From an uncultured Dysosmobacter sp. (GTDB taxonomy: Bacteria > Bacillota > Clostridia > Oscillospirales > Oscillospiraceae), in NCBI RefSeq assembly GCF_947631635.1, contig NZ_CANRMB010000034.1:1-39661 (forward strand): a stretch of DNA of 39,661 bases, in the 5' to 3' direction. The notes beneath the pieces are model-generated. The model was not told the DNA's origin. It made no database searches and was given only the letters and a program-made list of their open reading frames with translations. Positions 7,818 to 15,943 of the stretch are shown one piece after another; the first letter of the stretch is position 1, and every line of letters starts with the position of its first letter. The position numbers were made by a program, and so were the translations under genes.

Positions 7818-8477
7818 ATGCTGACCTTTGAGGACGTGAAGCGCAATGAGACCATCCGCACCTATATCCAGCGGGCGGACGAGTCACTGACCGCCCTGGG
7901 CTACACGGAGCACAGCTTCGCCCATGTGACGGCGGTGGCGGAGAACGCCGGGTATATCCTGGAGACCCTGGACTATCCGGCCAGAACGGCGGAGCTGGCG
8001 AGGATCGCCGGATACCTCCACGACATCGGCAATCTGGTCAACCGCGTGGACCACTCCCAGTCCGGGGCGGTGATGGCCTTCCGCATCCTGGACAGCCTGG
8101 GCTGCGACCCCGGCGAGATCGCCACCATCGTCACCGCCATCGGCAACCACGACGAGGGCACGGGCCTGCCGGTGAACGCCGTGGCGGCGGCGCTGATCCT
8201 GGCGGACAAGTCCGACGTCCGCCGCAGCCGGGTGCGGAACACGGACTTGAGCAGCTTTGACATCCATGACCGGGTGAACTACTCGGTCAAGCGGTCCCTG
8301 CTGAAGATCAACGAGGAGCATACGCTCATCAAGCTGAAGCTGTCCGTGGACACGAAATACGGGTCCGTGATGGACTATTTTGAGATCTTCATGCAGCGGA
8401 TGATCCTCTGCCGCAAGGCGGCGGAGAAGCTGGGCCTGCAATTCAAGCTGATGATCAATGAGCAGCAGCTGATCTGA
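7818..8477 (+). CDS. HD-domain phosphohydrolase-like protein in the pho operon
   Basis: A 219-residue soluble protein. The HD metal site is visible: His near residue 35 (SFAHV), the HD doublet at residues 68-69 (YLHDIGN), GNHDEG about 45 residues later, and a final Asp in ADKSDVRRS. This is the full H...HD...H...D set, so a metal-dependent phosphohydrolase or phosphodiesterase is likely; the substrate is unknown. AAGGAGGAG ends eight bases before ATG 7818. It lies between phoU and phoP in the same direction with short gaps, suggesting a part in phosphate signalling or in turnover of a phosphate-containing nucleotide (inference). Confidence 0.8.
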   Translation: MLTFEDVKRNETIRTYIQRADESLTALGYTEHSFAHVTAVAENAGYILETLDYPARTAELARIAGYLHDIGNLVNRVDHSQSGAVMAFRILDSLGCDPGEIATIVTAIGNHDEGTGLPVNAVAAALILADKSDVRRSRVRNTDLSSFDIHDRVNYSVKRSLLKINEEHTLIKLKLSVDTKYGSVMDYFEIFMQRMILCRKAAEKLGLQFKLMINEQQLI

Positions 8478-8534
8478 GGGGGCGCCTGGGCGCGCCCCGC
8501 ACATCCGCCCCGGAGACAGAAAGGGGAGTTTTCC

Positions 8535-9215
8535 ATGATCTATTTATTGGAGGATGACGCCAGCATCCGCGATTTCGTCGTCTACACCCTGAACAGCCAG
8601 GGCATGGAGGCCCAGGGCTTTGATCGCCCCTCGGCGTTCTGGGCGGCCGTGGAGGAGCGGGTGCCCGCTCTGGCGCTGCTGGACGTCATGCTGCCGGAGG
8701 AGGACGGCGTCTCCGTCCTGAAAAAACTGCGGGCCGCGCCCCGCACGGCAAAGCTGCCTGTCATCATGCTGACGGCCAAGGGCACGGAGTACGACAAGGT
8801 GCTGGGCCTGGACGCCGGGGCCGACGACTACGTGGCCAAGCCCTTCGGCATGCTGGAGCTGCTCTCCCGCATCCGGGCGGTCCTGCGGCGGACGGCGGCG
8901 GAGCCGGAGCTTCTCCAATGCGGCGCTTTGGCGGTGGACGCCGCAGGCCACACCGTGACCGTGGCGGGGCGGGCCGTGGTCCTGACGCAGAAGGAGTTTG
9001 AACTGCTGGCCCTTCTCCTGCGGCACAGGGGCCAGGTCCTCTCCCGGGAGCGGCTGATCCGGGAGGTGTGGGGCTATGCCTTCACCGGGGAGAGCCGCAC
9101 TGTGGACGTCCACGTCCGCACCCTGCGGCAGAAGCTGGGCGAGGCGGGGGCGTACATCGAAACAGTCAGAGGCTACGGCTACAAGATCAGCCCGGAAAGC
9201 GGAGCGGCGACATGA
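8535..9215 (+). CDS. phoP: OmpR-family response regulator, PhoP/PhoB-like
   Basis: A 226-residue two-domain regulator. The receiver has the acidic pair D7-D8, the phosphoacceptor Asp50 in LLDVMLP, Thr in MLTAKG and the conserved Lys in VAKPFG. The C-terminal winged helix (about residues 130-222) contains LTQKEFELLALLLRH, the recognition region SRTVDVHVRTLRQKLG and the wing YGYKI. Its position after pstSCAB-phoU and its overlap with a PhoR-like kinase identify it as the phosphate regulator. Its probable targets are the TTAACA-type repeats before pstS. The stop overlaps the next start in ATGA, giving translational coupling. Confidence 0.92.
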   Translation: MIYLLEDDASIRDFVVYTLNSQGMEAQGFDRPSAFWAAVEERVPALALLDVMLPEEDGVSVLKKLRAAPRTAKLPVIMLTAKGTEYDKVLGLDAGADDYVAKPFGMLELLSRIRAVLRRTAAEPELLQCGALAVDAAGHTVTVAGRAVVLTQKEFELLALLLRHRGQVLSRERLIREVWGYAFTGESRTVDVHVRTLRQKLGEAGAYIETVRGYGYKISPESGAAT

Positions 9216-10864
9216 AGCGGCAGATCTTCCGCGCCATCCTGACGGTGGCCCTGGCGGTGCTGCTGTCCGGCGTGGCGCTCATCATGGGGGTGCTGTGCGG
9301 CTATTTTCAGGACCGGATGACGGCGGAGCTGGCCAAGAGCACCGCCTACATCGCCCACGGCCTGGAGACCCAGGGGCGCGCTTACCTGACCGGCGGCCTG
9401 CCGAGGGACAGCCGGGTGACCTGGGTGGCCGCCGACGGCACAGTGCTGTTCGACAGCCGGGAGGACCCCGCCGGTATGGAGAACCACGCCGGGCGGGAGG
9501 AGATCCGGGACGCGCTGCTGCTGGGGCACGGCGCCGCGGTCCGGCATTCCGACACCCTGTCACAAAAGACGGTGTACTATGCCCTGCGGCTGGAGGACGG
9601 CTCCGTGCTGCGGCTGGCGGAGACGCAGTACTCCCTCTGGCTCCTGCTGCTCCAGGCCATGCAGCCGGTGGCCCTGGTGGTGCTGCTGGCGGCCTGTCTG
9701 GCCCTCTGGCTGGCGGGACGGGTGTCCCGGCGGCTGGTGGAGCCCATCAACGCCATTGACCTGGACGAGCCGGACAGCGCCGCCTACGAGGAGCTGGCCC
9801 CGCTGGTGGGCAGGCTCCGCAGCCAGAATCTCCGCATCCGGCGGCAGGTGGCGGACCTCCGGCGGCAGCGGGAGGAGTTTGCCGCCATCACGGAGAACAT
9901 GAGCGAGGGACTGCTGGTGATCGACCGGGAGACCCAGGTGCTGTCCTATAACACCGCCGCCCTGCGGCTGCTGGGGGTGGAGGGGCCTGTGGAGGCGGGA
10001 GAGAGCGTTTTGGCGCTGGACCGGGAGGCGGGCTTCCGCCGCTGCGTGGAGGAGGCCCTGGCGGGCCGCCGCCGGGAGGAGCTGCTGGGGGACCTCTGCC
10101 GGCGGGTGCTGGCAAGCCCTGTGGAGCAGGACGGCGCTGTTGCCGGGGCGGTGCTTCTGGTGCTGGACGTGACGGAGAGGGAACAGCGGGAGGCCCTGCG
10201 GCGGGAATTTACCGCCAATGTGTCCCACGAGCTGAAAACGCCCCTGACCGCCATCCTGGGCACGGCGGAGATTTTGGAAAACGGCCTGGTAAAGCCGGGG
10301 GACATCCCCCACTTTGCTGGAAATATCCGCCGGGAGGCCCAGCGGCTGATCGGACTGGTGAACGATATCATCAAGCTCTCCCGCCTGGATGAGGGCGGCC
10401 CCACGGCCCAGTGGGAGACGGTGGACCTGTACCGGACCGCCGAAGACGTTCTGGAACAGCTGCGCCCTGCGGCGGAGCGGAAACAGGTGACCGTGACCCT
10501 GGAGGGCGGCGCCGCGCCGGTCCGGGGAGTGCCTCAGATCGTGGAGGAGATCGTCTACAACCTCTGCGACAACGCGGTGGCCTACAACCGCATAGGCGGC
10601 AGCGTGGCCGTCACGGTGTCCGCCGGAACGGAGGGCGGCCGAATCGCGGTGTCCGACACCGGCACCGGCATCCCGCGGGAGGCCCGGGAGCGGGTGTTCG
10701 AGCGGTTCTACCGGGTGGACAAGAGCCACTCCGGCGGGGGGACAGGACTGGGCCTTTCCATCGTCAAGCACGGCGCGGCCTATCTGGGCGCCCGGGTGGA
10801 GCTGGACAGCGAGCCCGGCCGGGGCAGCACCTTTACCGTGACCTTCCCGCCGGTGGGACCGTGA
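9212..10864 (+). CDS. phoR: Phosphate sensor histidine kinase, PhoR-like
   Basis: A 550-residue membrane kinase. It has TM1 at about residues 8-30, an extracytoplasmic domain of about 115 residues, TM2 at about 147-170, a juxtamembrane linker, a PAS domain (ITENMSEGLLVIDRETQVLSY) at about 225-330, the HisKA domain with His339 in NVSHELKTPL, and a HATPase domain with N box (NLCDNAVAYN), DTGTGIP and GGTGLGLSIV. This order (TM, sensor, TM, PAS, HisKA, HATPase) is that of Gram-positive PhoR. ATG 9212 overlaps the phoP stop by four bases. It is the last gene of the cluster; the mobile repeat at 10893 begins 28 bases after its stop. Confidence 0.92.
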   Translation: MKRQIFRAILTVALAVLLSGVALIMGVLCGYFQDRMTAELAKSTAYIAHGLETQGRAYLTGGLPRDSRVTWVAADGTVLFDSREDPAGMENHAGREEIRDALLLGHGAAVRHSDTLSQKTVYYALRLEDGSVLRLAETQYSLWLLLLQAMQPVALVVLLAACLALWLAGRVSRRLVEPINAIDLDEPDSAAYEELAPLVGRLRSQNLRIRRQVADLRRQREEFAAITENMSEGLLVIDRETQVLSYNTAALRLLGVEGPVEAGESVLALDREAGFRRCVEEALAGRRREELLGDLCRRVLASPVEQDGAVAGAVLLVLDVTEREQREALRREFTANVSHELKTPLTAILGTAEILENGLVKPGDIPHFAGNIRREAQRLIGLVNDIIKLSRLDEGGPTAQWETVDLYRTAEDVLEQLRPAAERKQVTVTLEGGAAPVRGVPQIVEEIVYNLCDNAVAYNRIGGSVAVTVSAGTEGGRIAVSDTGTGIPREARERVFERFYRVDKSHSGGGTGLGLSIVKHGAAYLGARVELDSEPGRGSTFTVTFPPVGP

Positions 10865-10892
10865 GCGGGCTGCCGCCGAAGGGGGCGGACCT

Positions 10893-11053
10893 TATAGCAA
10901 ACTTTAGAAATACTGACAACAGTTCGGAGGGTATAGACAGCGCATGACTGCGTCTTCCTCCTTGACGGGCGACAGCCCGCCTGCGTCGTCATCCTTGCCC
11001 TGCGCCGCCTCTACGCTCCTCCTTTGCTGTCATTATTTTTGAAGTTTGCTATA
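10893..11053. mobile_element. MITE-like element A with terminal inverted repeats
   Basis: TATAGCAAACTT at 10893-10904 recurs as its exact reverse complement at 11042-11053, and the similarity extends imperfectly inward for about 27 bases on each side (both ends then read towards TGACA). About 160 bp in total, with no plausible gene inside. Size, inverted ends and intergenic position fit a miniature inverted-repeat transposable element. There is only one copy in this window, so mobility is inferred. Confidence 0.65.
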
Positions 11054-11214
11054 GAACCTGTATTCATAAGGTTTAACACCGTCTGGGCGGGTCTTTTCCC
11101 GCCATACTGCGCTGCTTTTTCTTGAAATACACAAACTTCCTGGGGCAAAGCGCCTTGTCTGCCGGGAAAATCTCTCGCCCAGACGGCATTCCCCGCTTGT
11201 GCACACAGGTCCTT
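11053..11214. mobile_element. MITE-like element B, copy 1
   Basis: Starts AGAACCTGTATTCATAAGG and ends near CACAAGTGC-type reverse-complement ends (GCACACAGGTCC at 11201-11212). Its whole length matches, in inverse orientation and with about 90% identity by eye, the outer parts of 22564-22902. It directly abuts element A. No coding content. Confidence 0.75.
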
Positions 11215-11222
11215 ACATACGC

Positions 11223-11257
11223 AAAAAGCCTGCCGCAGGCATCGCGGCAGGCTTTTT
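11223..11257 (-). terminator. Terminator of the hydroxypyruvate isomerase-like gene (bidirectional)
   Basis: AAAAAGCCTGCCGC (11223-11236) pairs perfectly with GCGGCAGGCTTTTT (11244-11257). A and T runs on both sides allow termination in either direction; it lies 15 bases after the minus-strand stop. Confidence 0.9.
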
Positions 11258-11271
11258 GACTTTCCGCCCTA

Positions 11272-12057
11272 TCAGTCCGACATAATGGCCCGGACGGCCT
11301 CGGCGGTGGTGGAATTGGGAAACAGCTCGTAGCCGATCAGCCCCTGATAGCCCGCCTCCTTCAGGCAGGCGTATACCCGGCGGAAGTTGATCTCCCCGGT
11401 GCCCGGCTCATGGCGGCCCGGCGCGTCCGCCACATGGACATGGCCGATCTGGGCGCCATAGGCCCGGATGTTGCCGCAGAGACTGCCCTCGTTGAGCTGC
11501 ATGTGGTAGACGTCATAGAGGATCTTCAGCATGGGGGAGCCGACCATGGCCGTCAGCTCCGCTGCCATCCGGGTGGCGGCAAGGAAGTTCCCCGGATGGT
11601 CCGTGGTGGTGTTCAAAGCCTCTAAGTGCATGCGGACGCCGGTCTCCTCCCCGAGCCTGGCGCAGTCGTGGAGGGTATCGAACATGGCGCAGAGCTTCAC
11701 GGTATGGGACAGCGCATCGCAGCGGTCCGCCACCGCGCCGCCCTCTCCCAGGGCATTGGAGTGGATGGTGAGAGAGCGGGCACCCACCTGCCGGGCGGCC
11801 TCGGCGCTCCGCCGCAGGAAGGCCAGATAGTCCGCCTTCTGGGCCGGGTCGATGAGGGAAAAGGCCGCGTCCCCGTTGAAGCCGGAGATCAGGATGCCGG
11901 CGGCCTGAGCGGCGGCCCTCACGGCGGCCAGGTCCTTGTCCGTCCAGCTCCAGAATTCCACGGCTCCAAAGCCGTCGCGCTTCGCCGCCTGGAAGCGGTC
12001 CAGAAAGGGAAGCTCTGTATATAATGTCTCGATGCAGGCGCATTTGATGAAGTCCAT
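11272..12057 (-). CDS. hyi: Hydroxypyruvate isomerase-like TIM-barrel enzyme
   Basis: A 261-residue sugar-phosphate isomerase/epimerase (AP endonuclease 2 fold). Hyi-specific landmarks are HLEALNTTTDHPGNFL with a metal-ligand Glu, LKILYDVYHMQLNEG with Asp/His ligands, GHVHVADAPGRHEPGTGEIN and a final catalytic Glu in IGYELFP. Hyi interconverts hydroxypyruvate and tartronate semialdehyde; related enzymes act on other keto-sugars, so the exact substrate is uncertain. The start at 12057 follows GGAGGGTCCCCCT, and readings further upstream cross the promoter at 12089-12117. It stands alone, with no glyoxylate genes nearby. Confidence 0.78.
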   Translation of the reverse strand: MDFIKCACIETLYTELPFLDRFQAAKRDGFGAVEFWSWTDKDLAAVRAAAQAAGILISGFNGDAAFSLIDPAQKADYLAFLRRSAEAARQVGARSLTIHSNALGEGGAVADRCDALSHTVKLCAMFDTLHDCARLGEETGVRMHLEALNTTTDHPGNFLAATRMAAELTAMVGSPMLKILYDVYHMQLNEGSLCGNIRAYGAQIGHVHVADAPGRHEPGTGEINFRRVYACLKEAGYQGLIGYELFPNSTTAEAVRAIMSD

Positions 12058-12088
12058 AGGGGGACCCTCCTTGCCGTTCGTTACGTCC

Positions 12089-12117
12089 AGTCTATCTGTT
12101 TTTTCCGTGTTTTTCAA
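12089..12117 (-). promoter_or_regulatory. Promoter of the hyi-like gene, TTGAAA-17-TAGACT
   Basis: On the minus strand TTGAAA (12117-12112) and TAGACT (12094-12089) are separated by 17 bp, 31 bases before the start codon. Confidence 0.6.
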
Positions 12118-12189
12118 TAGCGGGGAAAAAATCCGCGGAAAATCGACAACAAAAGGGAATATCCGACAAAAATATGCCGCTCTGTAGTG

Positions 12190-12218
12190 GGATATTCGCC
12201 CAATTCCGGCACATACTA
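12190..12218 (+). promoter_or_regulatory. Possible sigma-G promoter before the germination gene
   Basis: CATACTA at 12212-12218 fits the sigma-G -10 pattern CATWHTA. GGATA at 12190-12194 is one mismatch from GHATR, with a 17-bp spacer. SpoVA and GerA genes are forespore-expressed in sporulating Firmicutes, which supports the reading. Confidence 0.45.
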
Positions 12219-12240
12219 CCCCTATTGACGGAGGTGGCAT

Positions 12241-13659
12241 ATGGAGAACCTTTCAAACAGCTACATGGACAATGTGCGCCTGTTCAACGAGACGCTGGGG
12301 GTGGAGCGCAGCTGCGACGTGGTCAGCCGGGACTATATCATCGGCGGCAAGCGGGCCCGGCTGTGGGTCATCGACGGCTACGGCAAGGACGAGACCCTGG
12401 AGCGGATGGGCGCCTTCTGGCTGTCCATACAGGCGGCGGACATGGAGAACCTGACGGAGATGCAGGCCTTTGCGGACCGCTTCATCACCTTTTCAGAGAC
12501 CAACGTCAGCTTTGACGTGGACGACATCGTGACCTCGGTGCTGCTGGGCAAGAGCCTGCTGCTGATGGAGGGCCTGTCCGGCGGCGCGCTGATGGACTGC
12601 AAGGACTATCCCAGCCGGAGCGTGGGGGAGCCGATGGACGGCAAGGTCCTCCGGGGCTCCCACGACGGCTTCGTGGAGGCGGTGGTGCCCAATATGGCCC
12701 TGCTGCGCCGCCGCATCCGGGACCCCCACCTGACCATGGAGGGCCACAAGGTGGGCACCCGCTCCCACACCGACGCGGTGCTGTGCTATCTGGACGACAA
12801 GGTGGACCAAAAGCTGCTGGCGCAGATCCGGAGCAAGCTGGAGAACATCGATGTAAAGTCCCTCTCCATGTCACAGGAGAGCGTGGCGGAGACCATCCGC
12901 CCCAAGCAGTGGTACAACCCCTTCCCCAAGGTGCGCTACACCGAGCGGCCGGACAGCGCCGCCGCCAGCATCATGGAGGGCAACATCGTTTTGATGGTGG
13001 ACAACTCCCCCTCGGTGATGATCCTGCCCACCACCTTTTTCGACTTCACCCAGGAGGCCAATGAGTTTTACTTTCCGCCCCTCATCGGCACGTATCTCCG
13101 GCTGCTGCGGATCATCGTGTTTCTGATCTCCCTGTTCATCACGCCGGCCTGGTATCTGATGGTCAGCGAGCCGGGACGGCTGCCGGAGTGGCTGGACTTT
13201 TTATCCTCGCCGGAGCCGGCGTCCCTGGGACTGCTGAGCCAGCTGCTGGTGGTGGAATTCCTCATCGACGTTTTGAAGCTGGCGTCCCTGAACACGCCGG
13301 ACTCCCTGTCCAACTCCTTCTCCATGCTGGGAGCGCTGATCCTGGGCGATTTCGCCGTCCAGGCGGGCTGGCTGGGGCCGGAGGTGCTGGTGTATATGGC
13401 TTTCGTGTCCGTGGCGGGCTTTGCCCAGCCCAGCTATGAGATGGGCTACGCCTTCAAGCTGCTGCGGGTGGTTCTGCTGCTGGTGACGGCGGCCTTTGAC
13501 GTGTGGGGCTTTGCGCTGGGGACCCTGGGGATCCTGGTGCTGCTGGCCACCACAAAGCCCATGGTGGGCACGGGGTATCTCTATCCGCTGATCCCCTTCA
13601 ACGGCAAGGCGCTGCGGCGGCTGCTGATCCGGGAGCCGATCAGCCGGGATAATACCTGA
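12241..13659 (+). CDS. spoVAF: GerA-family spore germination protein, SpoVAF-like
   Basis: A 472-residue protein of the GerA/SpoVAF family, an inner spore-membrane component of germination. The hydrophilic N-terminal half (residues 1-270) contains SHDGFVEAVVPNMALLRRRIRDPHL, broken here by rule into SHDGFVEAV and RRRIRDP. This is the family signature, followed by ASIMEGNIVLMVDNSP. The C-terminal half has five to six membrane helices from about residue 280, including LEFLI-type VVEFLIDVLKLAS and GALILGDFAVQAG. The length matches SpoVAF (about 490). Start ATG 12241 follows GGAGGTGGCAT closely. No spoVA or gerB/gerC partner is adjacent, so the gene is an orphan here. It is the window's best evidence that the host forms spores. 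Confidence 0.82.
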   Translation: MENLSNSYMDNVRLFNETLGVERSCDVVSRDYIIGGKRARLWVIDGYGKDETLERMGAFWLSIQAADMENLTEMQAFADRFITFSETNVSFDVDDIVTSVLLGKSLLLMEGLSGGALMDCKDYPSRSVGEPMDGKVLRGSHDGFVEAVVPNMALLRRRIRDPHLTMEGHKVGTRSHTDAVLCYLDDKVDQKLLAQIRSKLENIDVKSLSMSQESVAETIRPKQWYNPFPKVRYTERPDSAAASIMEGNIVLMVDNSPSVMILPTTFFDFTQEANEFYFPPLIGTYLRLLRIIVFLISLFITPAWYLMVSEPGRLPEWLDFLSSPEPASLGLLSQLLVVEFLIDVLKLASLNTPDSLSNSFSMLGALILGDFAVQAGWLGPEVLVYMAFVSVAGFAQPSYEMGYAFKLLRVVLLLVTAAFDVWGFALGTLGILVLLATTKPMVGTGYLYPLIPFNGKALRRLLIREPISRDNT

Positions 13660-13675
13660 AAGGCGGTTGGGAGGT

Positions 13676-14662
13676 TTTCCGGCCACGGGCCGGGGACGGG
13701 GGATGTGCCGCTTTGCGGCACGGGAATGAATCCCCATTTTCTTTTCGGTTGCGCCGAAAAGAAAACCCTCCAGAGGGCCTTCTCGCCGCTGCGCGGCTCA
13801 CCTTGACGGCCGTTCACGGTCAAAAGAAAAGGCGCTTTGGTGTCCACAATTGGCCCATCGGGCCAACTGTGGACGAGACGTGGGGTCCCAGAAAGAGACC
13901 GATGGAGGTCGATGCTGGATTCTGTGTTGGGCGCGGGCACGGTTTTGCTGAAGCGTTTGGCTTTGCGCCACGCAAATGGGAATTGCGGGGACGGGCAAAG
14001 ACTGCAAGGACCAGCGGTTCCTTTCGCTGCCGCTCTTTGATTCCTTGCGGAAGCGTCTGCGTGTGGGCCTTATATGGGACCAGACATTGTTGAAAGCCTT
14101 TCGACGACCACCCTAAATCCGCACCCAAGCCTCCAAATCTGCACCCACGCCCCCCAAATGCGGACACGTACTCCTAAACTCGTATTCAGTCCGGCGCACC
14201 CGCCAGAGGCCGATTTGACCACCCAGGTAGTGTGTAGCGAAGCGGAACACACGGGGCTTGTTGCTGAAAGCCTTTCGATGACCACCCCGAATCCGCACCC
14301 ACGCCCCCAAATGCGGCAACGCAGTCCTAAACTCGTACCCAGTATAGCGCACCCGGCAGAAGACTTCTGGGCTTGGTGGCACATCTAACCACCAACCCCC
14401 GTCCGTCCAACTTTACCCCAGAGGGGCAAAGTTGGACACCCCCAAAGCGTTTTTCTTTTGGACCGTGCACGGCCGTCAAGGTGAGCCGCGCAGCGGCGAG
14501 AAGGCCCTCTGGAGGGTTTTCTTTGGCGCAACCAAAGAAAATGGGGGGTGCATTCCCGCACGGCAAAGCCGTGCACCCCTCCGTCCCCGCCTGCGGCGGA
14601 AAAAATCCCCGTCCCGCGCCCGAGGCGCGAAATCCCCCGTCCCCGCCCTGTGGGCGGAAACT
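13676..14662 (+). mobile_element. ~1-kb long-terminal-inverted-repeat element, copy 1
   Basis: Non-coding. Arms at about 13732-13874 and 14405-14546 are inverted repeats of each other (roughly 140 bp, about 85% by eye). Each has palindromes such as GTCCAACTTT...AAAGTTGGAC and CCCTCCAGAGGG. Outside the arms are short GC hairpins (TGCCGCTTTGCGGCA). The core contains about two tandem units of ~200 bp sharing CGAAAGGCTTTCAGCAACA (on the reverse strand). A second, inversely oriented copy lies at 31420-32505. The many open frames across it differ between the copies and lack ribosome sites, so I treat them as noise. Confidence 0.7.
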
Positions 14663-14771
14663 CTCATCCTGTGCCCATAGCGCGAGCCCTGCTCGATCAA
14701 GAGGAGCGTATATAGCGCAATCCGTTTCAACGAAATAGGGGGCATCCCCATCAGCCAACGCTGATAAAAAA

Positions 14772-14803
14772 GCGGGGAGCGGGCCATGTGGCCCGCTCCC
14801 CGC
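14772..14803 (-). terminator. Terminator of the ferredoxin gene
   Basis: A perfect 14-bp stem, GCGGGGAGCGGGCC / GGCCCGCTCCCCGC with a 4-base loop, followed on the minus strand by a T-run (complement of AAAAAA at 14766-14771). It lies ten bases after the stop codon. Confidence 0.9.
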
Positions 14804-14813
14804 CTTTTCCCGC

Positions 14814-14996
14814 TTATTCCTCAATGCTGATCGCACTGACCGGACAGCCATCTCTGGCCTCCTGGGCGGTGTCCAGCAATTCCGCGCCGAACTCGCCGCC
14901 GTGGGCAAACCCGTCGTCGCCCATGGAGAACACCTCCGGGCAGGTGCCCGCGCACAGGCCGCAGCCGATGCAGTTCTCGTTGACAGTTGCTTTCAT
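14814..14996 (-). CDS. Small [4Fe-4S] ferredoxin
   Basis: A 60-residue electron carrier. Cluster ligands are Cys9, Cys12 and Cys15 in CIGCGLC and the distant Cys51 before Pro in GCPVSAI. Cys19 is a leftover of the second cluster site found in larger ferredoxins and may form a disulfide or be free. The protein is acidic, as usual for ferredoxins. The start at 14996 follows GAAGGAGGAACC. It lies 33 bases downstream of the Fe-S protein gene on the same strand and is very likely in one transcript with it, ending at the adjacent terminator. Confidence 0.9.
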   Translation of the reverse strand: MKATVNENCIGCGLCAGTCPEVFSMGDDGFAHGGEFGAELLDTAQEARDGCPVSAISIEE

Positions 14997-15029
14997 GGTT
15001 CCTCCTTCAGGACCTGTATGCACAGGTTC

Positions 15030-15749
15030 TCAGTCCAATATATTTCCATCCCGGCCCAGTGTCACCACCTGCCAGGGGATGAACTTGCCGCTCTGCCGCA
15101 GCGCGGTCTCCGCCGCACGCTGGATGCCGCCGCAGCAGGGAACGTCCATGCGGACTACCGTGACCTCCCGGATGTCGTTCAGCCGGATGATCTCCGTCAG
15201 CTTGTCCGCGTAGTCCCCCTCGTCCAGCTTGGGGCAGCCGATGACAGTAATGCGGCCCCGCATGAAGCGCTCATGGAAATCCGCCCGGGAGAAGGCGGTG
15301 CAGTCCGCCGCGATCAGCAGCTTGGCGCCGTTGTAGAAGGGCGCCTGGACGGGCAGCAGCTTGATCTGCACCGGCCACTGCATGAGGCGGGAGACCGGGC
15401 CGCCGCAGGAGATGGGCGCGGCGGGTGCGCCGTCGTGGTTCAAAGCCCGCGCCATGCCGCCGGGGCATCCGCCGGAGGGCGGGACCCGCACTGGGGCGGA
15501 ATCCTTCAGGGCCGCCGCTTTTTTGGCCAGGACAGCGGCCTCGTCATAGGCCGCCGCCTCCCGCTCCACAAAGGTGATGGCCCCGGTGGGGCAGGTGGGC
15601 AGGCAGTCGCCCAGACCGTCGCAGTAGTCGTCCCGCAGCAGGACGGCCTTGCCGTCCGCCATGCCGATGGCGCCCTCGTGACAGGCCGCGGCGCAGGCGC
15701 CGCAGCCGTTGCATTTCTCCTGGTCGATCTCAATGATCCTCCGTACCAT
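15030..15749 (-). CDS. 4Fe-4S binding protein with two N-terminal clusters
   Basis: A 239-residue protein. The N-terminus holds two cluster motifs: CNGCGACAAAC (from Cys13) and CDGLGDCLPTC (about residues 43-53). A linker leads to a C-terminal cysteine-containing domain (ADCTAF, VIGCPKLDE, DVPCCGGIQ). Proteins of this architecture are common in anaerobic clostridia and are annotated only as Fe-S or electron-transfer proteins; the partner is unknown. ATG 15749 is preceded by AAAGGAGATACACT. It is divergent from a Crp/Fnr-type regulator and upstream of the ferredoxin, so control by that regulator and electron exchange with the ferredoxin are reasonable inferences. Confidence 0.8.
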   Translation of the reverse strand: MVRRIIEIDQEKCNGCGACAAACHEGAIGMADGKAVLLRDDYCDGLGDCLPTCPTGAITFVEREAAAYDEAAVLAKKAAALKDSAPVRVPPSGGCPGGMARALNHDGAPAAPISCGGPVSRLMQWPVQIKLLPVQAPFYNGAKLLIAADCTAFSRADFHERFMRGRITVIGCPKLDEGDYADKLTEIIRLNDIREVTVVRMDVPCCGGIQRAAETALRQSGKFIPWQVVTLGRDGNILD

Positions 15750-15786
15750 AGTGTATCTCCTTTTTTTGATTTTCAGTCGTTTTTTT

Positions 15787-15834
15787 GACCGCTCCACGAT
15801 AAAAAAACAGGAGCGGCGGTCCGTGACAGGACCG
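15787..15834. promoter_or_regulatory. Inverted repeats in the divergent Fe-S / Crp control region
   Basis: CGGTCC (15817-15822) and GGACCG (15829-15834) form a compact palindrome around GTGACA. CCGCTCC (15789-15795) and GGAGCGG (15810-15816) form a second one. They lie between the two divergent starts and are candidates for Crp/Fnr-family operators or a leader hairpin. Neither matches the FNR consensus TTGAT-N4-ATCAA. Confidence 0.4.
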
Positions 15835-15869
15835 TGGAACACAAAAATATGGCCTGCGCCATGTTTTCC

Positions 15870-15898
15870 TTGCGTGAATGGATACAGTATTGTACAAT
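15870..15898 (+). promoter_or_regulatory. Promoter of the Crp/Fnr gene, TTGCGT-17-TACAAT
   Basis: TTGCGT at 15870-15875 and TACAAT at 15893-15898, spacer 17 bp, 45 bases before the start codon. Confidence 0.6.
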
Positions 15899-15943
15899 GG
15901 CAGGGAAAAGTCTGTTGGATTTGCAACGAACGGAGAAGATCGT

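Noticed and set aside
13676..14662. Overlapping ORFs of 60-190 codons within the large element
   Set aside because: None is preserved in the second copy, none has a ribosome site, and several run equally long on both strands.
15817..15834. FNR box in the divergent Fe-S/Crp region
   Set aside because: The palindrome does not match TTGAT-N4-ATCAA, and the regulator lacks the Cys cluster of FNR.
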